Shown here one piece after another: positions 42,757-51,981 of a stretch of 64,000 nt of DNA (position 1 is its first letter; every line of letters begins with the position of its first letter). Under the pieces are notes generated by a model. That model was not told where the DNA came from. It saw only the letters and a list, made by a program, of their open reading frames with translations, and searched no databases. The translations under genes were made by a program, and so were the position numbers. This DNA is from Algoriphagus faecimaris (GTDB lineage Bacteria; Bacteroidota; Bacteroidia; Cytophagales; Cyclobacteriaceae). Location: NCBI RefSeq assembly GCF_900101705.1, contig NZ_FNAC01000013.1, forward strand, positions 1 through 64,000, written 5' to 3'.

Positions 42757-44694
42757 ATGAGCATTAGTAAAACAACCTCTGATAAGGTAAAAGAGCGTAT
42801 GGATATAGAGGAGGTCGTAGGAGACTATCTTCCTCTCAAAAAGAAAGGTCAAAACCTCTGGGCTTGCTGTCCTTTTCATGGTGAAAAGACTCCCTCTTTT
42901 TCTATTTCTCCTGCTAAACAAATATACAAGTGTTTTGGCTGTGGAAAGGCAGGAGATCCGATCCAATTTATCATGGATATCGAAGGAGTCGGTTTTCAGG
43001 AAGCTATTCGGCACCTTGCGGGGAAGTATGGAATAGAAGTAGAAGAGGACGAAACGCGTACACCTGAGCAAGAGCAAGCACAAAGCGAGCGAGAAAGCTT
43101 ATTGATTGCCTTGGGCTTTGCGAGAGATTTTTTTGTAAAAAATCTAAGTACATCAGAGGGGAAGTCCATCGGTCTGAGCTATTTTAAAGAAAGAGGGTTT
43201 TCGCCTTCGATTATCGAAAAGTTTGATTTGGGTTTTGCCTTGGATGGTTGGGATCATTTACTCACAGCTGCTAAAAAATCCGGCTACAGCGAGGAAGTTT
43301 TGCTAAAAGCTGGGTTGGTATTGCAAAAGGAAGGAGATCCGAGTAGGATTTATGACCGCTTTCGCAATAGAGCTATTTTTACGATACACAATATCAGCGG
43401 GAAACCCATTGCATTTGGAGCGAGGATACTGACCAAAGAGAAAAATCAACCCAAATATATTAATTCTCCAGAGACCCCTGTTTATCATAAAAGTGATGTC
43501 TTGTATGGGATGTTTCAGGCCAAGAAAGCAATTCGGGACCAAGACAATTGCTATTTGGTGGAAGGCTATACGGATGTCATCTCCATGCATCTCTCTGGAA
43601 TAGAGAATGTGGTGGCTTCCTCCGGGACTTCCTTGACTGAGGGGCAGATTAAACTTATCAAGCGATTCACCAATCAAGTTACAGTTCTTTACGATGGAGA
43701 TGCGGCAGGTATCAAAGCTTCCCTGAGAGGGATAGATCTATTATTGGAAGGAGGCCTGAATGTCAAGGCAGTGGTCTTTCCGGAGGGTGAAGATCCTGAT
43801 AGCTACTCCAGAAAAGTAGGTTCTCAGGAATTTCAAACCTATCTTGATAAGCAAAGTAAAGATTTCATAGGCTTTAAAATCGGTCTATTTAAAGAAGAAA
43901 TCAAAAATGATCCCATTCGAAAAGCTGATGTCATTCGAGAGGTCATTCAAAGTATAGGCAAAATTCCAGATCCACTCATTCGGTCGGTTTATGCCAAGGA
44001 AGCCTCAAGTCTACTGGATGTAGAGGAAGAAATCATCCATGCTGAGCTCAATAAATCTTTGCTCAAAACCCAAAAAGACCACTACTTCAAGCAAAAGGAA
44101 GAGCAGGAAGCGGATCGGGCTTTTGAGGAGTTTTTGCCTGTAGAAAAGGAGTTTTCAGTTTCGGAGGCTTTAAGGCTTCAAGAGAAGGAGATGATCCGGC
44201 TTTTGGTAAATTACGGATGGGAAAAACTCGACGGTCAAGAGATGCATCTTTCTCAGTACCTGCTCCAAGAGACGGAAGAGTTGGAATTTGAAACACCGAT
44301 ATATTCCAAGATTCTCAAATTATTTCGATATAAATTAGCCCAGAATGAAATCCCCGGTGCTGATTTTTTCAAAACATTGGAGGATATTGAAATCAAAACC
44401 GAAATCATCGATCTGATCACCCCGAGACATGAAATATCCACTCATTGGGAGGCTACTCATCAGATATTAATCAATAGAGAAGAAGATGATCTAGCACTTA
44501 CAGGCTTTAAATCCATATTAAGGCTGAAGCGCAAATTTGTCAGAAAGATGATGGAAGAGGCTAAAATGAAAATAAAAAATGCTGAGTCCGAGGGATTAGG
44601 AGATGAGGAGATTATCGAATTTCAAGAATTATATTTTACGCTAAAAAAAGTGCAAATAGAAATCGATAAAGAGCTGGGTATCGTAATTGGATGA
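42757..44694 (+). CDS. dnaG: DNA primase
   Basis: Makes RNA primers for DNA replication. The protein is about 645 residues. The N-terminal CHC2 zinc finger is CCPFHGEKTPSFSISPAKQ followed by YKCFGCGKAGD. The TOPRIM catalytic core carries the conserved Glu in LVEGYTDVISMH and the acidic motif in LYDGDAAGIKASLRG. The C-terminal helicase-binding domain begins near residue 480. ATG at 42757 begins MSISKTT, 13 residues inside a longer frame, and the -7-like element upstream supports it. Single gene. Confidence 0.96.
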   Translation: MSISKTTSDKVKERMDIEEVVGDYLPLKKKGQNLWACCPFHGEKTPSFSISPAKQIYKCFGCGKAGDPIQFIMDIEGVGFQEAIRHLAGKYGIEVEEDETRTPEQEQAQSERESLLIALGFARDFFVKNLSTSEGKSIGLSYFKERGFSPSIIEKFDLGFALDGWDHLLTAAKKSGYSEEVLLKAGLVLQKEGDPSRIYDRFRNRAIFTIHNISGKPIAFGARILTKEKNQPKYINSPETPVYHKSDVLYGMFQAKKAIRDQDNCYLVEGYTDVISMHLSGIENVVASSGTSLTEGQIKLIKRFTNQVTVLYDGDAAGIKASLRGIDLLLEGGLNVKAVVFPEGEDPDSYSRKVGSQEFQTYLDKQSKDFIGFKIGLFKEEIKNDPIRKADVIREVIQSIGKIPDPLIRSVYAKEASSLLDVEEEIIHAELNKSLLKTQKDHYFKQKEEQEADRAFEEFLPVEKEFSVSEALRLQEKEMIRLLVNYGWEKLDGQEMHLSQYLLQETEELEFETPIYSKILKLFRYKLAQNEIPGADFFKTLEDIEIKTEIIDLITPRHEISTHWEATHQILINREEDDLALTGFKSILRLKRKFVRKMMEEAKMKIKNAESEGLGDEEIIEFQELYFTLKKVQIEIDKELGIVIG

Positions 44695-44741
44695 TCGCCA
44701 AACTTTCTTTGGTTTTAAACTGTTTTCAATCCGAAAGACCC

Positions 44742-44749
44742 TAAATTTG
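44742..44749 (+). promoter_or_regulatory. Likely ribBA promoter -7 element
   Basis: TAAATTTG matches TAnnTTTG, 35 bases before the ribBA GTG start. A good TTTG -33 at 18-19 bases spacing is not present; the nearest is TTTT near 44723. There is no room or motif for an FMN riboswitch in this 89-base spacer. Confidence 0.38.
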
Positions 44750-44783
44750 TCCTTTAAAATACACGAATTCAAACCCAAATAGT

Positions 44784-45995
44784 GTGGAAAATTATCAATT
44801 GGATTCAATAGAAGATGCTATTGAAGCTATCAAAAATGGAGAAGTGATCATCGTGGTAGACGATGAGGATCGTGAAAACGAGGGCGACTTTGTTTGTGCG
44901 GCCGAGAAGGTTACTCCTGAAATTATCAATTTTATGGCTACTCATGGCCGTGGTTTGATTTGTGCACCGCTGATCGAAGACCGATGCGAAGCGCTCGGTT
45001 TAGAGCTGATGGTGGGGCAGAATACTGCCGCTTTCGAAACTCCCTTTACTGTTTCAGTAGACTTGATTGGGCATGGATGTACCACTGGCATTTCTGCCTC
45101 TGATAGAGCTAAAACCATAAAAGCTTTGGTGGATGATTCTATAGATCCTTCAGAATTGGGTAAGCCGGGACACATTTTTCCTCTCAAAGCCAAGCGTGGA
45201 GGAGTTCTCAGAAGAGCGGGTCATACCGAAGCAGCTATTGATTTCTCAAGATTAGCTGGCTTATCCCCCGCAGGGGTTTTAGTCGAAATCATGAACGAGG
45301 ACGGTACTATGGCTCGACTTTCTGACTTGATCGAAGTGGCCAAAAAATTCAAGCTGAAATTGGTATCTATTAAAGATCTGATCGCTTACCGTTTGAAAAA
45401 TGAATCATTGATTAAGCGGGAAATAGGAGTAGAACTTCCTACCACATGGGGTGATTTCGATTTGATTGCTTTCCGTCAGACTAATACCGAAGAGCTTCAC
45501 CTTGCTCTGATCAAAGGAACCTGGGAGAAAGATGAGACGGTTCTTGTGAGAGTTCATTCCTCCTGCATGACAGGAGATATTTTTGGCAGCTGCCGCTGTG
45601 ATTGTGGCCCTCAGCTTCATGCAGCCATGCAGATGGTAGAGAAAGAAGGAAAAGGATTGGTTCTTTATATGAACCAAGAGGGTAGAGGAATTGGTCTTAT
45701 TAATAAATTGAAAGCCTATAAATTGCAAGAGCAAGGGATGGATACCGTACAAGCCAATTTGGCGCTAGGGCTTCCGATGGATAGTAGAGACTATGGGGTA
45801 GGTGCCCAGATATTAAGAGATTTAGGGGTAGGTAAAATTCGGTTGATATCGAATAACCCGCAAAAAAGAGTAGGTTTAATCGGCTATGGACTGGAAATTA
45901 TCGAGCAAGTGCCGATAGAGATCGCACCCAATCCGCACAATGAAAAATACCTACAGACCAAACGTGATAAAATGGGGCATTCTATTTTGAAATAG
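44784..45995 (+). CDS. ribBA: Bifunctional DHBP synthase / GTP cyclohydrolase II
   Basis: Both entry enzymes of riboflavin synthesis. Residues 1-200 form 3,4-dihydroxy-2-butanone-4-phosphate synthase ([16 protein letters not shown] near 24-39 and [16 protein letters not shown]), using ribulose 5-phosphate. Residues about 205-403 form GTP cyclohydrolase II with the zinc site [20 protein letters not shown] and the GTP-binding NQEGRGIGL. Total 403 residues, normal. The start codon is GTG at 44784, preceded by the -7 element. Single gene. Confidence 0.96.
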   Translation: MENYQLDSIEDAIEAIKNGEVIIVVDDEDRENEGDFVCAAEKVTPEIINFMATHGRGLICAPLIEDRCEALGLELMVGQNTAAFETPFTVSVDLIGHGCTTGISASDRAKTIKALVDDSIDPSELGKPGHIFPLKAKRGGVLRRAGHTEAAIDFSRLAGLSPAGVLVEIMNEDGTMARLSDLIEVAKKFKLKLVSIKDLIAYRLKNESLIKREIGVELPTTWGDFDLIAFRQTNTEELHLALIKGTWEKDETVLVRVHSSCMTGDIFGSCRCDCGPQLHAAMQMVEKEGKGLVLYMNQEGRGIGLINKLKAYKLQEQGMDTVQANLALGLPMDSRDYGVGAQILRDLGVGKIRLISNNPQKRVGLIGYGLEIIEQVPIEIAPNPHNEKYLQTKRDKMGHSILK

Positions 45996-46066
45996 TTTGG
46001 GTGAAAGGAATGAGCTTTATAGTAAAATTCGCTCAACCAGATTAAAAAAAATGCGTAAAATCAAAC

Positions 46067-46717
46067 ATGAAAAAGATTTTAAAGCGATCCTTATTAATAT
46101 TTGCTCTGCTAATGACTGCTGCAGGCTTAGGCTTTGCGCAAAATCAGTTTCCATCGCAGATTTGGCATAAAGGAAATATTTATGGACTGGATGGACAGAG
46201 TTTTACTGGCTTGGTAAAATATGATCTAGATAATAATCTGGTGCAGTTGCAGACTGACCGTATAGAGACGTTTACTGCCTCCAATGTGACCTATTTTGAA
46301 ATATTTGACGAAGTCTATGGCGGAGTACGTAAGTTCTACAGCTTACCCTATTCACTAAATGGTGATTATGAAACCCCCATCTTCTTTGAGATTTTGACGG
46401 AGGGGACAGATATTGCTTTGCTTTGTAGAGAATACATTGCAACAGATTCCAGAAACATGGGCGCTTGGGGTCCAATGAGTATGAATCCACTCTGGGGACC
46501 TCAGACCATGGCGGGTTACCGTCTTGCATTCAACTATTATTTTTTCAAGGACAATCAAATACAGAAATATAGTTTGAAGAAAAAGGATCTCTTCACTATG
46601 CTTTCTGATTATGAAGAAGAAATCAATCTTTTTATGCGAAAAAATCGCCTAGAACATGACAAAAGGGGAGATTTGTTGCGAATCACCGCTTATTATAATG
46701 AACTCAACAATAACTAA
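46067..46717 (+). CDS. Exported protein of unknown function upstream of surE
   Basis: A 216-residue protein with signal peptide (MKKILKRSLLIFALLMTAAG, cleavage near GLGFAQ). The mature part is beta-rich with no known enzymatic motif and a charged C-terminal helix (about residues 170-216). Bacteroidota have many such proteins annotated as hypothetical. It overlaps surE by 1 base (stop TAA shares its last A with ATG), so they are translationally coupled, but the functional link is unknown. Confidence 0.75.
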   Translation: MKKILKRSLLIFALLMTAAGLGFAQNQFPSQIWHKGNIYGLDGQSFTGLVKYDLDNNLVQLQTDRIETFTASNVTYFEIFDEVYGGVRKFYSLPYSLNGDYETPIFFEILTEGTDIALLCREYIATDSRNMGAWGPMSMNPLWGPQTMAGYRLAFNYYFFKDNQIQKYSLKKKDLFTMLSDYEEEINLFMRKNRLEHDKRGDLLRITAYYNELNNN

Positions 46718-47502
46718 TGAGTAGACCTTTAATTCTCGTTTCAAACGACGATGGGATTACCTCCAAGGGCATCCGTGTATTAGTATCTATCATGAAGCGT
46801 CTCGGTGAAGTCATCGTAGTGGCACCCGATAGTCCACAGTCAGGTATGGGACATGCGATTACAATAGGGGAGACCCTGAGATTGTATGAAGAGGATATTT
46901 TTGAAGAGGTAGTGGCTTATAAATCCAGTGGTACGCCCGCTGACTGTGTCAAGTTGGCCAAGCATTATGTGTTAAAGGATCGAACCCCCGACTTGGTGGT
47001 AAGTGGTATTAATCACGGTTCTAACACTTCAATCTCGGTGCTTTATTCGGGTACTATGTCGGCCGCTATCGAAGGCGCTTTGGAAGGCCTGCCTTCCATT
47101 GGGTTTAGTTTATGTGATTATTCTTCGAAGGCTGATTTTTCGCACGTGGAGGAATGGGTAGAAAAAATAGCCAAGCAAGTACTGGAAAATGGAATACCGA
47201 AAGGTATTGCTCTGAATGTCAACTTTCCTCCGATGCAAAAGGAAGCTATAAGAGGAATAAAAGTTTGTCGTCAAGCCGATGCTAAATGGCAGGAAGAATT
47301 TGCCGAACGATTTGATCCCAATGGTAGAAAGTATTTCTGGATGGCTGGTAATTTTGTGAATTTTGACAAGGGGGAGGATAACGATGAATGGGCAATTGCC
47401 AATAATTATGTGTCTATTGTGCCTTGTCAATATGATTTGACAGCTCATCATGCTATTACCCAAATGAACAAAGACTGGGACTGGGAAAGCCTAAAGCGCT
47501 GA
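46717..47502 (+). CDS. surE: 5'/3'-nucleotidase SurE
   Basis: A 261-residue divalent-metal phosphatase that removes phosphate from nucleoside monophosphates, most active in stationary phase. The metal site is in LVSNDDGITSKGIRVL, with the second acidic and Asn/His motifs in VVAPDSPQSGMGHAIT and SGINHGSNTSISVLYSGT. Normal length. Starts inside the previous stop codon (1-base overlap). Confidence 0.96.
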   Translation: MSRPLILVSNDDGITSKGIRVLVSIMKRLGEVIVVAPDSPQSGMGHAITIGETLRLYEEDIFEEVVAYKSSGTPADCVKLAKHYVLKDRTPDLVVSGINHGSNTSISVLYSGTMSAAIEGALEGLPSIGFSLCDYSSKADFSHVEEWVEKIAKQVLENGIPKGIALNVNFPPMQKEAIRGIKVCRQADAKWQEEFAERFDPNGRKYFWMAGNFVNFDKGEDNDEWAIANNYVSIVPCQYDLTAHHAITQMNKDWDWESLKR

Positions 47503-47514
47503 TAAGCTTGTATA

Positions 47515-47542
47515 ATAAAAATAAATATTGAATTATTTTTAT
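47515..47542 (+). terminator. AT-only hairpin after surE (possible terminator)
   Basis: ATAAAAATAA (47515-47524) and TTATTTTTAT (47533-47542) form a 10-bp stem with an 8-base loop. The stem contains no G-C pairs, so it may not stop transcription well. It lies between surE and the histidine kinase gene. Confidence 0.28.
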
Positions 47543-47595
47543 GTTCCGTTTCGCGGATTCTAACTATTTTGCAGCTTAAAATCAGTTAATTATCA

Positions 47596-49563
47596 GTGAG
47601 GTTTACAACGCCACTTATTTTATACTTTTTATTGAATATCAGCTTTTTTCAGTTTGCTTGGTCTCAACAAGCAGATTTGGATAGTCTGAGAGAGGTTCTT
47701 CCATCTTCAACTGGGATTGAAAGGGTGCATATTTTGAATGAGTTGGCCACCCAACTAAGAGAAATAGCCTCTCAAGATGCGATGGATTATTCCAGGGAAT
47801 CAGAACAGCTTTCAGAGCAGCTCGACTACTTGGCAGGTGCTGCTAGGGCCAAAGAAAATATTGGCTGGATTTATTACCGTAAAGGACGATGGCAGCTTGC
47901 TTTTGAGTATTCGGAAAAAGCCTATCAATTAGCCCTGGAAATCAAGGATAAGAATCAGTCTGCTCGTATACTCAATAATATGGGGGCGCTATACTATGAG
48001 CAGCAGAATTACCAAATGGCCATCAAGCAATTTAGAGCAGCTTATGAAATAGTAGCTGGTACGGATGACCTCTACACACAGATTAGAAGTTTGAATAATG
48101 TGGCTTTTAATTATAGTCAAATAGGAGTTTATGATTCGGCTCTTTATTATGCTCGAAAAGCAATACAAACCAATGAAGAATCAGGATCTCCTTATTTGAC
48201 TTCCTTTTCTAACCGTGTCATTGGGGATGTTTATATGGCCCGTCAAGAGTATGATAGCGCTGTGATGATTTTTGAAAAATCATTGGATATGGCAAGAGAG
48301 CAAGGTATCTCTACTTTTAAGGCAAGTGTAATGCATAGACTTGGCAATGCGTATTTGGAACTGGGACGCTGGAAGGATGCTGAGGAAATCTTATTAGAAG
48401 GAATTTCGCTTTCGGCTATTAACAATTTCAGAGACGAGTTGGCCAAAAGTCACAAATACCTAGCGAAAGTTTATGAACAGAGAGGAGAAATCGCATTAGC
48501 TTACCGTCATCTTAAGGACTATAATTTAAACAACGATTCACTTGTGGACCAATCGCTGAGAGATAGGATTGCTTTGATGCAGGGAATGTTTCAGGATAAC
48601 CTAGAGAAGTCTGAACTGGAATTACTCAAGGCACAAAATCAAAATCAGGCGGATCGTCTTGTATTGGTTAATAGGATAGTATGGGTAGTTAGTATTGCCG
48701 GTCTTCTTGTATTTATTTTGGGTGGATGGCTATATCGATTGAATAGGATTGTCAAAAAGTATAATAAGGATTTGATTTTTCAGCAGCAAAAAATAGCTGA
48801 GCAAAATAGAGCCTTAGAACAAAAGTCTCTTCAGCTCGAGAAAATCAATCAGACTAAGAACAAGCTTTTTTCGATTTTGGGGCATGATCTACGTGGGCCA
48901 ATAGGTTCTGTGAAAGGGCTAATAGACCTGACCCTGGAGGGGTCTATTTCTCAGGAGGAATTTATGGAAATTCTCAATACCCTAAAAAAGGATGTAGATT
49001 CTGTACATTTTACTCTGACTAATACACTCAAATGGTCGCTGGCACAGATGGAAGGTTTCAAAGTCAATCCTGTTCAAGTTAATGTGAATGAGTTGATTGA
49101 GAGTAATATTCAATTGTTGGCGCAGCAGATTCATGCAAAGTCTTTGAAGATTAACAATGAAATGCCCAATGATTTGATCCTGACAATCGACAAGGATTTA
49201 ATCGAGGTGATTACAAGAAATATTTTGAGTAATGCCGTGAAATTCTCTCCTGAATTTGGTGAGATCAATATTCATTTTCAGCATACCCGTGAGGATGTTC
49301 TCTGGTGCGTGGAAGATCAGGGCAAAGGAATGAATCAAGAAGAGATAGAAAATATTCTTGCCCATGACTATACGATTACCAAATCAAAACCAGGTACAAA
49401 AAAGGAAAAGGGATCTGGTCTTGGTCTTCAGGTATGCAAAGAGTTTGCTAGATTGAGTAATGGTAGTCTGACTATAGCAAGTCAAGCAGGTTCAGGCTCC
49501 AAAGTATGTCTTCGTTTGCCAATAAATGTGTTAAGGAATCAGTCTCAGGCGATCAGCGATTAG
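47596..49563 (+). CDS. TPR-containing membrane sensor histidine kinase
   Basis: A 655-residue sensor kinase. Signal peptide (residues 1-23) is followed by an extracytoplasmic region of about six TPR repeats (about residues 35-330), one TM helix (about 355-378), a coiled-coil linker and a HisKA domain with the phosphorylated His430 in SILGHDLRGPIGSV. The HATPase domain has ITRNILSNAVKFSPE (N-box, Asn near 544) and DQGKGMN. The start is GTG at 47596. No response regulator is adjacent, so the partner is unknown. TPR sensors in this group are typical of Bacteroidota. Its end overlaps the convergent SBP gene by 33 bases. Confidence 0.9.
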   Translation: MRFTTPLILYFLLNISFFQFAWSQQADLDSLREVLPSSTGIERVHILNELATQLREIASQDAMDYSRESEQLSEQLDYLAGAARAKENIGWIYYRKGRWQLAFEYSEKAYQLALEIKDKNQSARILNNMGALYYEQQNYQMAIKQFRAAYEIVAGTDDLYTQIRSLNNVAFNYSQIGVYDSALYYARKAIQTNEESGSPYLTSFSNRVIGDVYMARQEYDSAVMIFEKSLDMAREQGISTFKASVMHRLGNAYLELGRWKDAEEILLEGISLSAINNFRDELAKSHKYLAKVYEQRGEIALAYRHLKDYNLNNDSLVDQSLRDRIALMQGMFQDNLEKSELELLKAQNQNQADRLVLVNRIVWVVSIAGLLVFILGGWLYRLNRIVKKYNKDLIFQQQKIAEQNRALEQKSLQLEKINQTKNKLFSILGHDLRGPIGSVKGLIDLTLEGSISQEEFMEILNTLKKDVDSVHFTLTNTLKWSLAQMEGFKVNPVQVNVNELIESNIQLLAQQIHAKSLKINNEMPNDLILTIDKDLIEVITRNILSNAVKFSPEFGEINIHFQHTREDVLWCVEDQGKGMNQEEIENILAHDYTITKSKPGTKKEKGSGLGLQVCKEFARLSNGSLTIASQAGSGSKVCLRLPINVLRNQSQAISD

Positions 49564-50403
49564 AAAATCCTCTACTTTTTGTTCCTTCTGAAGGATATTA
49601 TAGTTGATCATTTTTTTAATATTCGACTGCAATTCAGAAATCGAGACGAGCTCATCAGTAGCCCAAGTTGTTTGTGATAGCCAGGCTTTGACATCTTCGG
49701 ATTTCAATTGATAGAAACCTGCTATTTCTGCCACAGTACTTTCTGATTTTTGTAACTTTTTGGATTCTTGATAAACAAGATTCCTTATTTGGAATAATTC
49801 ATTTTCAAATTTTCTAAGGGCGTTTCTTGAGGCCACTAGGGTAAAGCAGGGCCAAGGACTTGGAATTTCGCCTATTCTTTTGATTAACCCTAGATCTACC
49901 CAAGGCTTGGTGGTGTACTTTTCCCATAAAAACAAGGCATCAGGATCAGATTGATAAGCCTCCAAAGCTCCCTCAAGGTTATTTACAGTTTGGAAACGTA
50001 TTGTCTCGGAAGACCAGTTTTCCCTATCTGACAAAACAGAAGCCATCAAATGGGAGCCTGAACCGAAACGACTGATCAAAAAGTTGGGTTTCCTAACTTT
50101 AGCTATTTCCTCCAAATTACTTTTTGACCCGGTATGAATACCCCAAATCAAAGGGGACGTAACGTGAAATCCGATCATTTTAAGCGGTTTTCCCTGCTCA
50201 AATGCCTTTAGGAAACTCTCCGTCAGTAGGATGGCCAAATCCGCTTTTCCTTCTGAAAGAGATTCTATCATTTGTCCCGAGCCTCTTGACTCATCTTGCC
50301 AAGTGAGTTCGATTCCTCTCTCACGAAGTGGTTGTCTATCAACTACTTTTCTCCATGGATAATTGAAATGCTCAGGTACACCTATTATTCGAAGCTGCTT
50401 CAT
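49531..50403 (-). CDS. Cytoplasmic substrate-binding-like (type 2 PBP) protein
   Basis: A 290-residue protein with the two-lobed periplasmic-binding fold of the SsuA/ThiY/NMT1-like group: MKQLRIIGVPEHFNYPW, then the ligand hinge LAILLTESFLKAF and LFLWEKYTT. It begins without any signal peptide or lipobox, so it is probably cytoplasmic. No ABC permease or ATPase gene is nearby. A role as a metabolite-binding protein or thiamine/phosphonate-pathway protein is possible but not supported by motifs. Overlaps the histidine kinase end by 33 bases. Confidence 0.7.
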   Translation of the reverse strand: MKQLRIIGVPEHFNYPWRKVVDRQPLRERGIELTWQDESRGSGQMIESLSEGKADLAILLTESFLKAFEQGKPLKMIGFHVTSPLIWGIHTGSKSNLEEIAKVRKPNFLISRFGSGSHLMASVLSDRENWSSETIRFQTVNNLEGALEAYQSDPDALFLWEKYTTKPWVDLGLIKRIGEIPSPWPCFTLVASRNALRKFENELFQIRNLVYQESKKLQKSESTVAEIAGFYQLKSEDVKAWLSQTTWATDELVSISELQSNIKKMINYNILQKEQKVEDFLIADRLRLIP

Positions 50404-50628
50404 GAATTTTTCTGTTGAGGATTTTTAGAATCTTATCCAATATGTAAATGTCCTGATCGAAAAGCTGAAATAGCTATTAGAGCGGATTTGGCAGTTAATA
50501 TTAACCCGCGTACCTGTACCTAATTGTCCGAGCCTATAGAATCAGAAAGCGACTAGCCTCATGCTACAGCTATAAATGTATTAAACTAAAGGAAAGGCCT
50601 TTTGACTTTTTTGATCGAATGCTAGGAA

Positions 50629-51954
50629 TTAATCATGAATGGCTTTTTTGTCCGTAATCAACAGGTTAGATAATCCTGCCAAAATTAAAAAGGTACCAGC
50701 CAAAAGCATGGTATTGATGACTGCCTCTCCAAAGAGTAGTTTATAAAGGAAATTGACGCCTCCCAAAGCAGCTACAATCTGAGGGATGACAATAAACATA
50801 TTGAAAATCCCCATATAAACTCCCATTTTCTTAGGCTCTACAGAGCTGGAAAGCATGGCGTATGGCATGGATAAAATACTTGCCCAGGCTATCCCCACTA
50901 AGGAAAAGCAAAGGTGTAGCATCCATGGCTCTGTGATGAAGTAGATTGAAATAAAACCAAAACCACCTAAGATCAAACTGACTAAATGAAGTAATCTTCT
51001 ATTAATTCTAATTTTGCTAGCAATGAAAGCCAAAATCAAAGCATATACCATTGAAACTAGGCCATAGGTCCCAAGGTAGCTGCCTACACTGTCAGCAGCG
51101 TCATTATAGATTGAAGAAGTGGTATCTGTTGCACCAAAAACATGCTCTGTAATCGCAGGAGTGGCAAAACTCCACATGGTAAAAAAGGCAAACCATGAGA
51201 AAAACTGTACGACTCCCAGTTTCTTCATCACCGCAGGCATATCTGCTATGTTTCTGAATATTTCTTTGATACCTACCAAAAAACCTTTACTCGCCTCTTT
51301 TTCTTTCTGAAAACTTTCTAAGTCTTCTGGTGGATACTCGTCTGTGGTGAGAATGGTGTAAAGTATCGAGCTAAAAAGCACCACCGCACCGATTCCAAAT
51401 GCATATTTAACTGAGTCTGGCACCACGCCTGCTGCAGCTGTATTAGGCACACCTAACTGTGTCATCATCCAAGGAAGATTAGAGGCTACCCAGGTGCCTA
51501 TCCCGATGATCAGCGTTTGTACTACAAATCCGTAAGAGCGTTGGGAATCCGGTAATTTATCAGCAACTAAAGCTCTGAATGGCTCCATACTGATATTGAT
51601 AGAAGCATCCAAAATCCATAAAGAACCTGCTGCCATCCACAGCGCGGAGGAGTAAGGAGCAAAAAAGAGAGCTATCGTACTTAATACCGCACCAATGAAA
51701 AAGAAGGGTTTGCGACGGCCAAACTTAGGGTGCCAAGTTCGATCGCTTAAATAACCAACGATGGGTTGGACCAAAAGTCCAGTAAGCGGAGCTGCAATCC
51801 AAAGGAAGGGAATGGTGTCTTTATCTGCCCCAAGAGTCTGAAAAATCCTAGACATGAAGCCACCTTGGAGGGCAAAGCCAAATTGAATACCGAGGAATCC
51901 AAAACTCATGTTCCAGATTTGCCAAAAGCTCAGTCGTTTTTTTTCTTGATTCAT
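50629..51954 (-). CDS. MFS transporter, sugar:cation symporter-type (SLC45-like)
   Basis: A 441-residue, 12-TM major-facilitator protein. The signature LSDRTWHPKFGRRKPFFFIG (about residues 65-84) is the loop-2 motif of the GPH/SLC45 sugar transporters such as sucrose and maltose symporters. It follows the alpha-glucosidase gene by 27 bases on the minus strand, which supports maltose or maltooligosaccharide import. The 225-base region beyond its stop holds only AT-rich DNA with no clear hairpin. Confidence 0.87.
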   Translation of the reverse strand: MNQEKKRLSFWQIWNMSFGFLGIQFGFALQGGFMSRIFQTLGADKDTIPFLWIAAPLTGLLVQPIVGYLSDRTWHPKFGRRKPFFFIGAVLSTIALFFAPYSSALWMAAGSLWILDASINISMEPFRALVADKLPDSQRSYGFVVQTLIIGIGTWVASNLPWMMTQLGVPNTAAAGVVPDSVKYAFGIGAVVLFSSILYTILTTDEYPPEDLESFQKEKEASKGFLVGIKEIFRNIADMPAVMKKLGVVQFFSWFAFFTMWSFATPAITEHVFGATDTTSSIYNDAADSVGSYLGTYGLVSMVYALILAFIASKIRINRRLLHLVSLILGGFGFISIYFITEPWMLHLCFSLVGIAWASILSMPYAMLSSSVEPKKMGVYMGIFNMFIVIPQIVAALGGVNFLYKLLFGEAVINTMLLAGTFLILAGLSNLLITDKKAIHD

Positions 51955-51981
51955 AGTGGGTCTGCAGATGAAGGTCTTGGA

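Noticed and set aside
44695-44783. FMN riboswitch upstream of ribBA
   Set aside because: The spacer is only 89 bases and lacks the conserved RFN motifs; too short for the aptamer.
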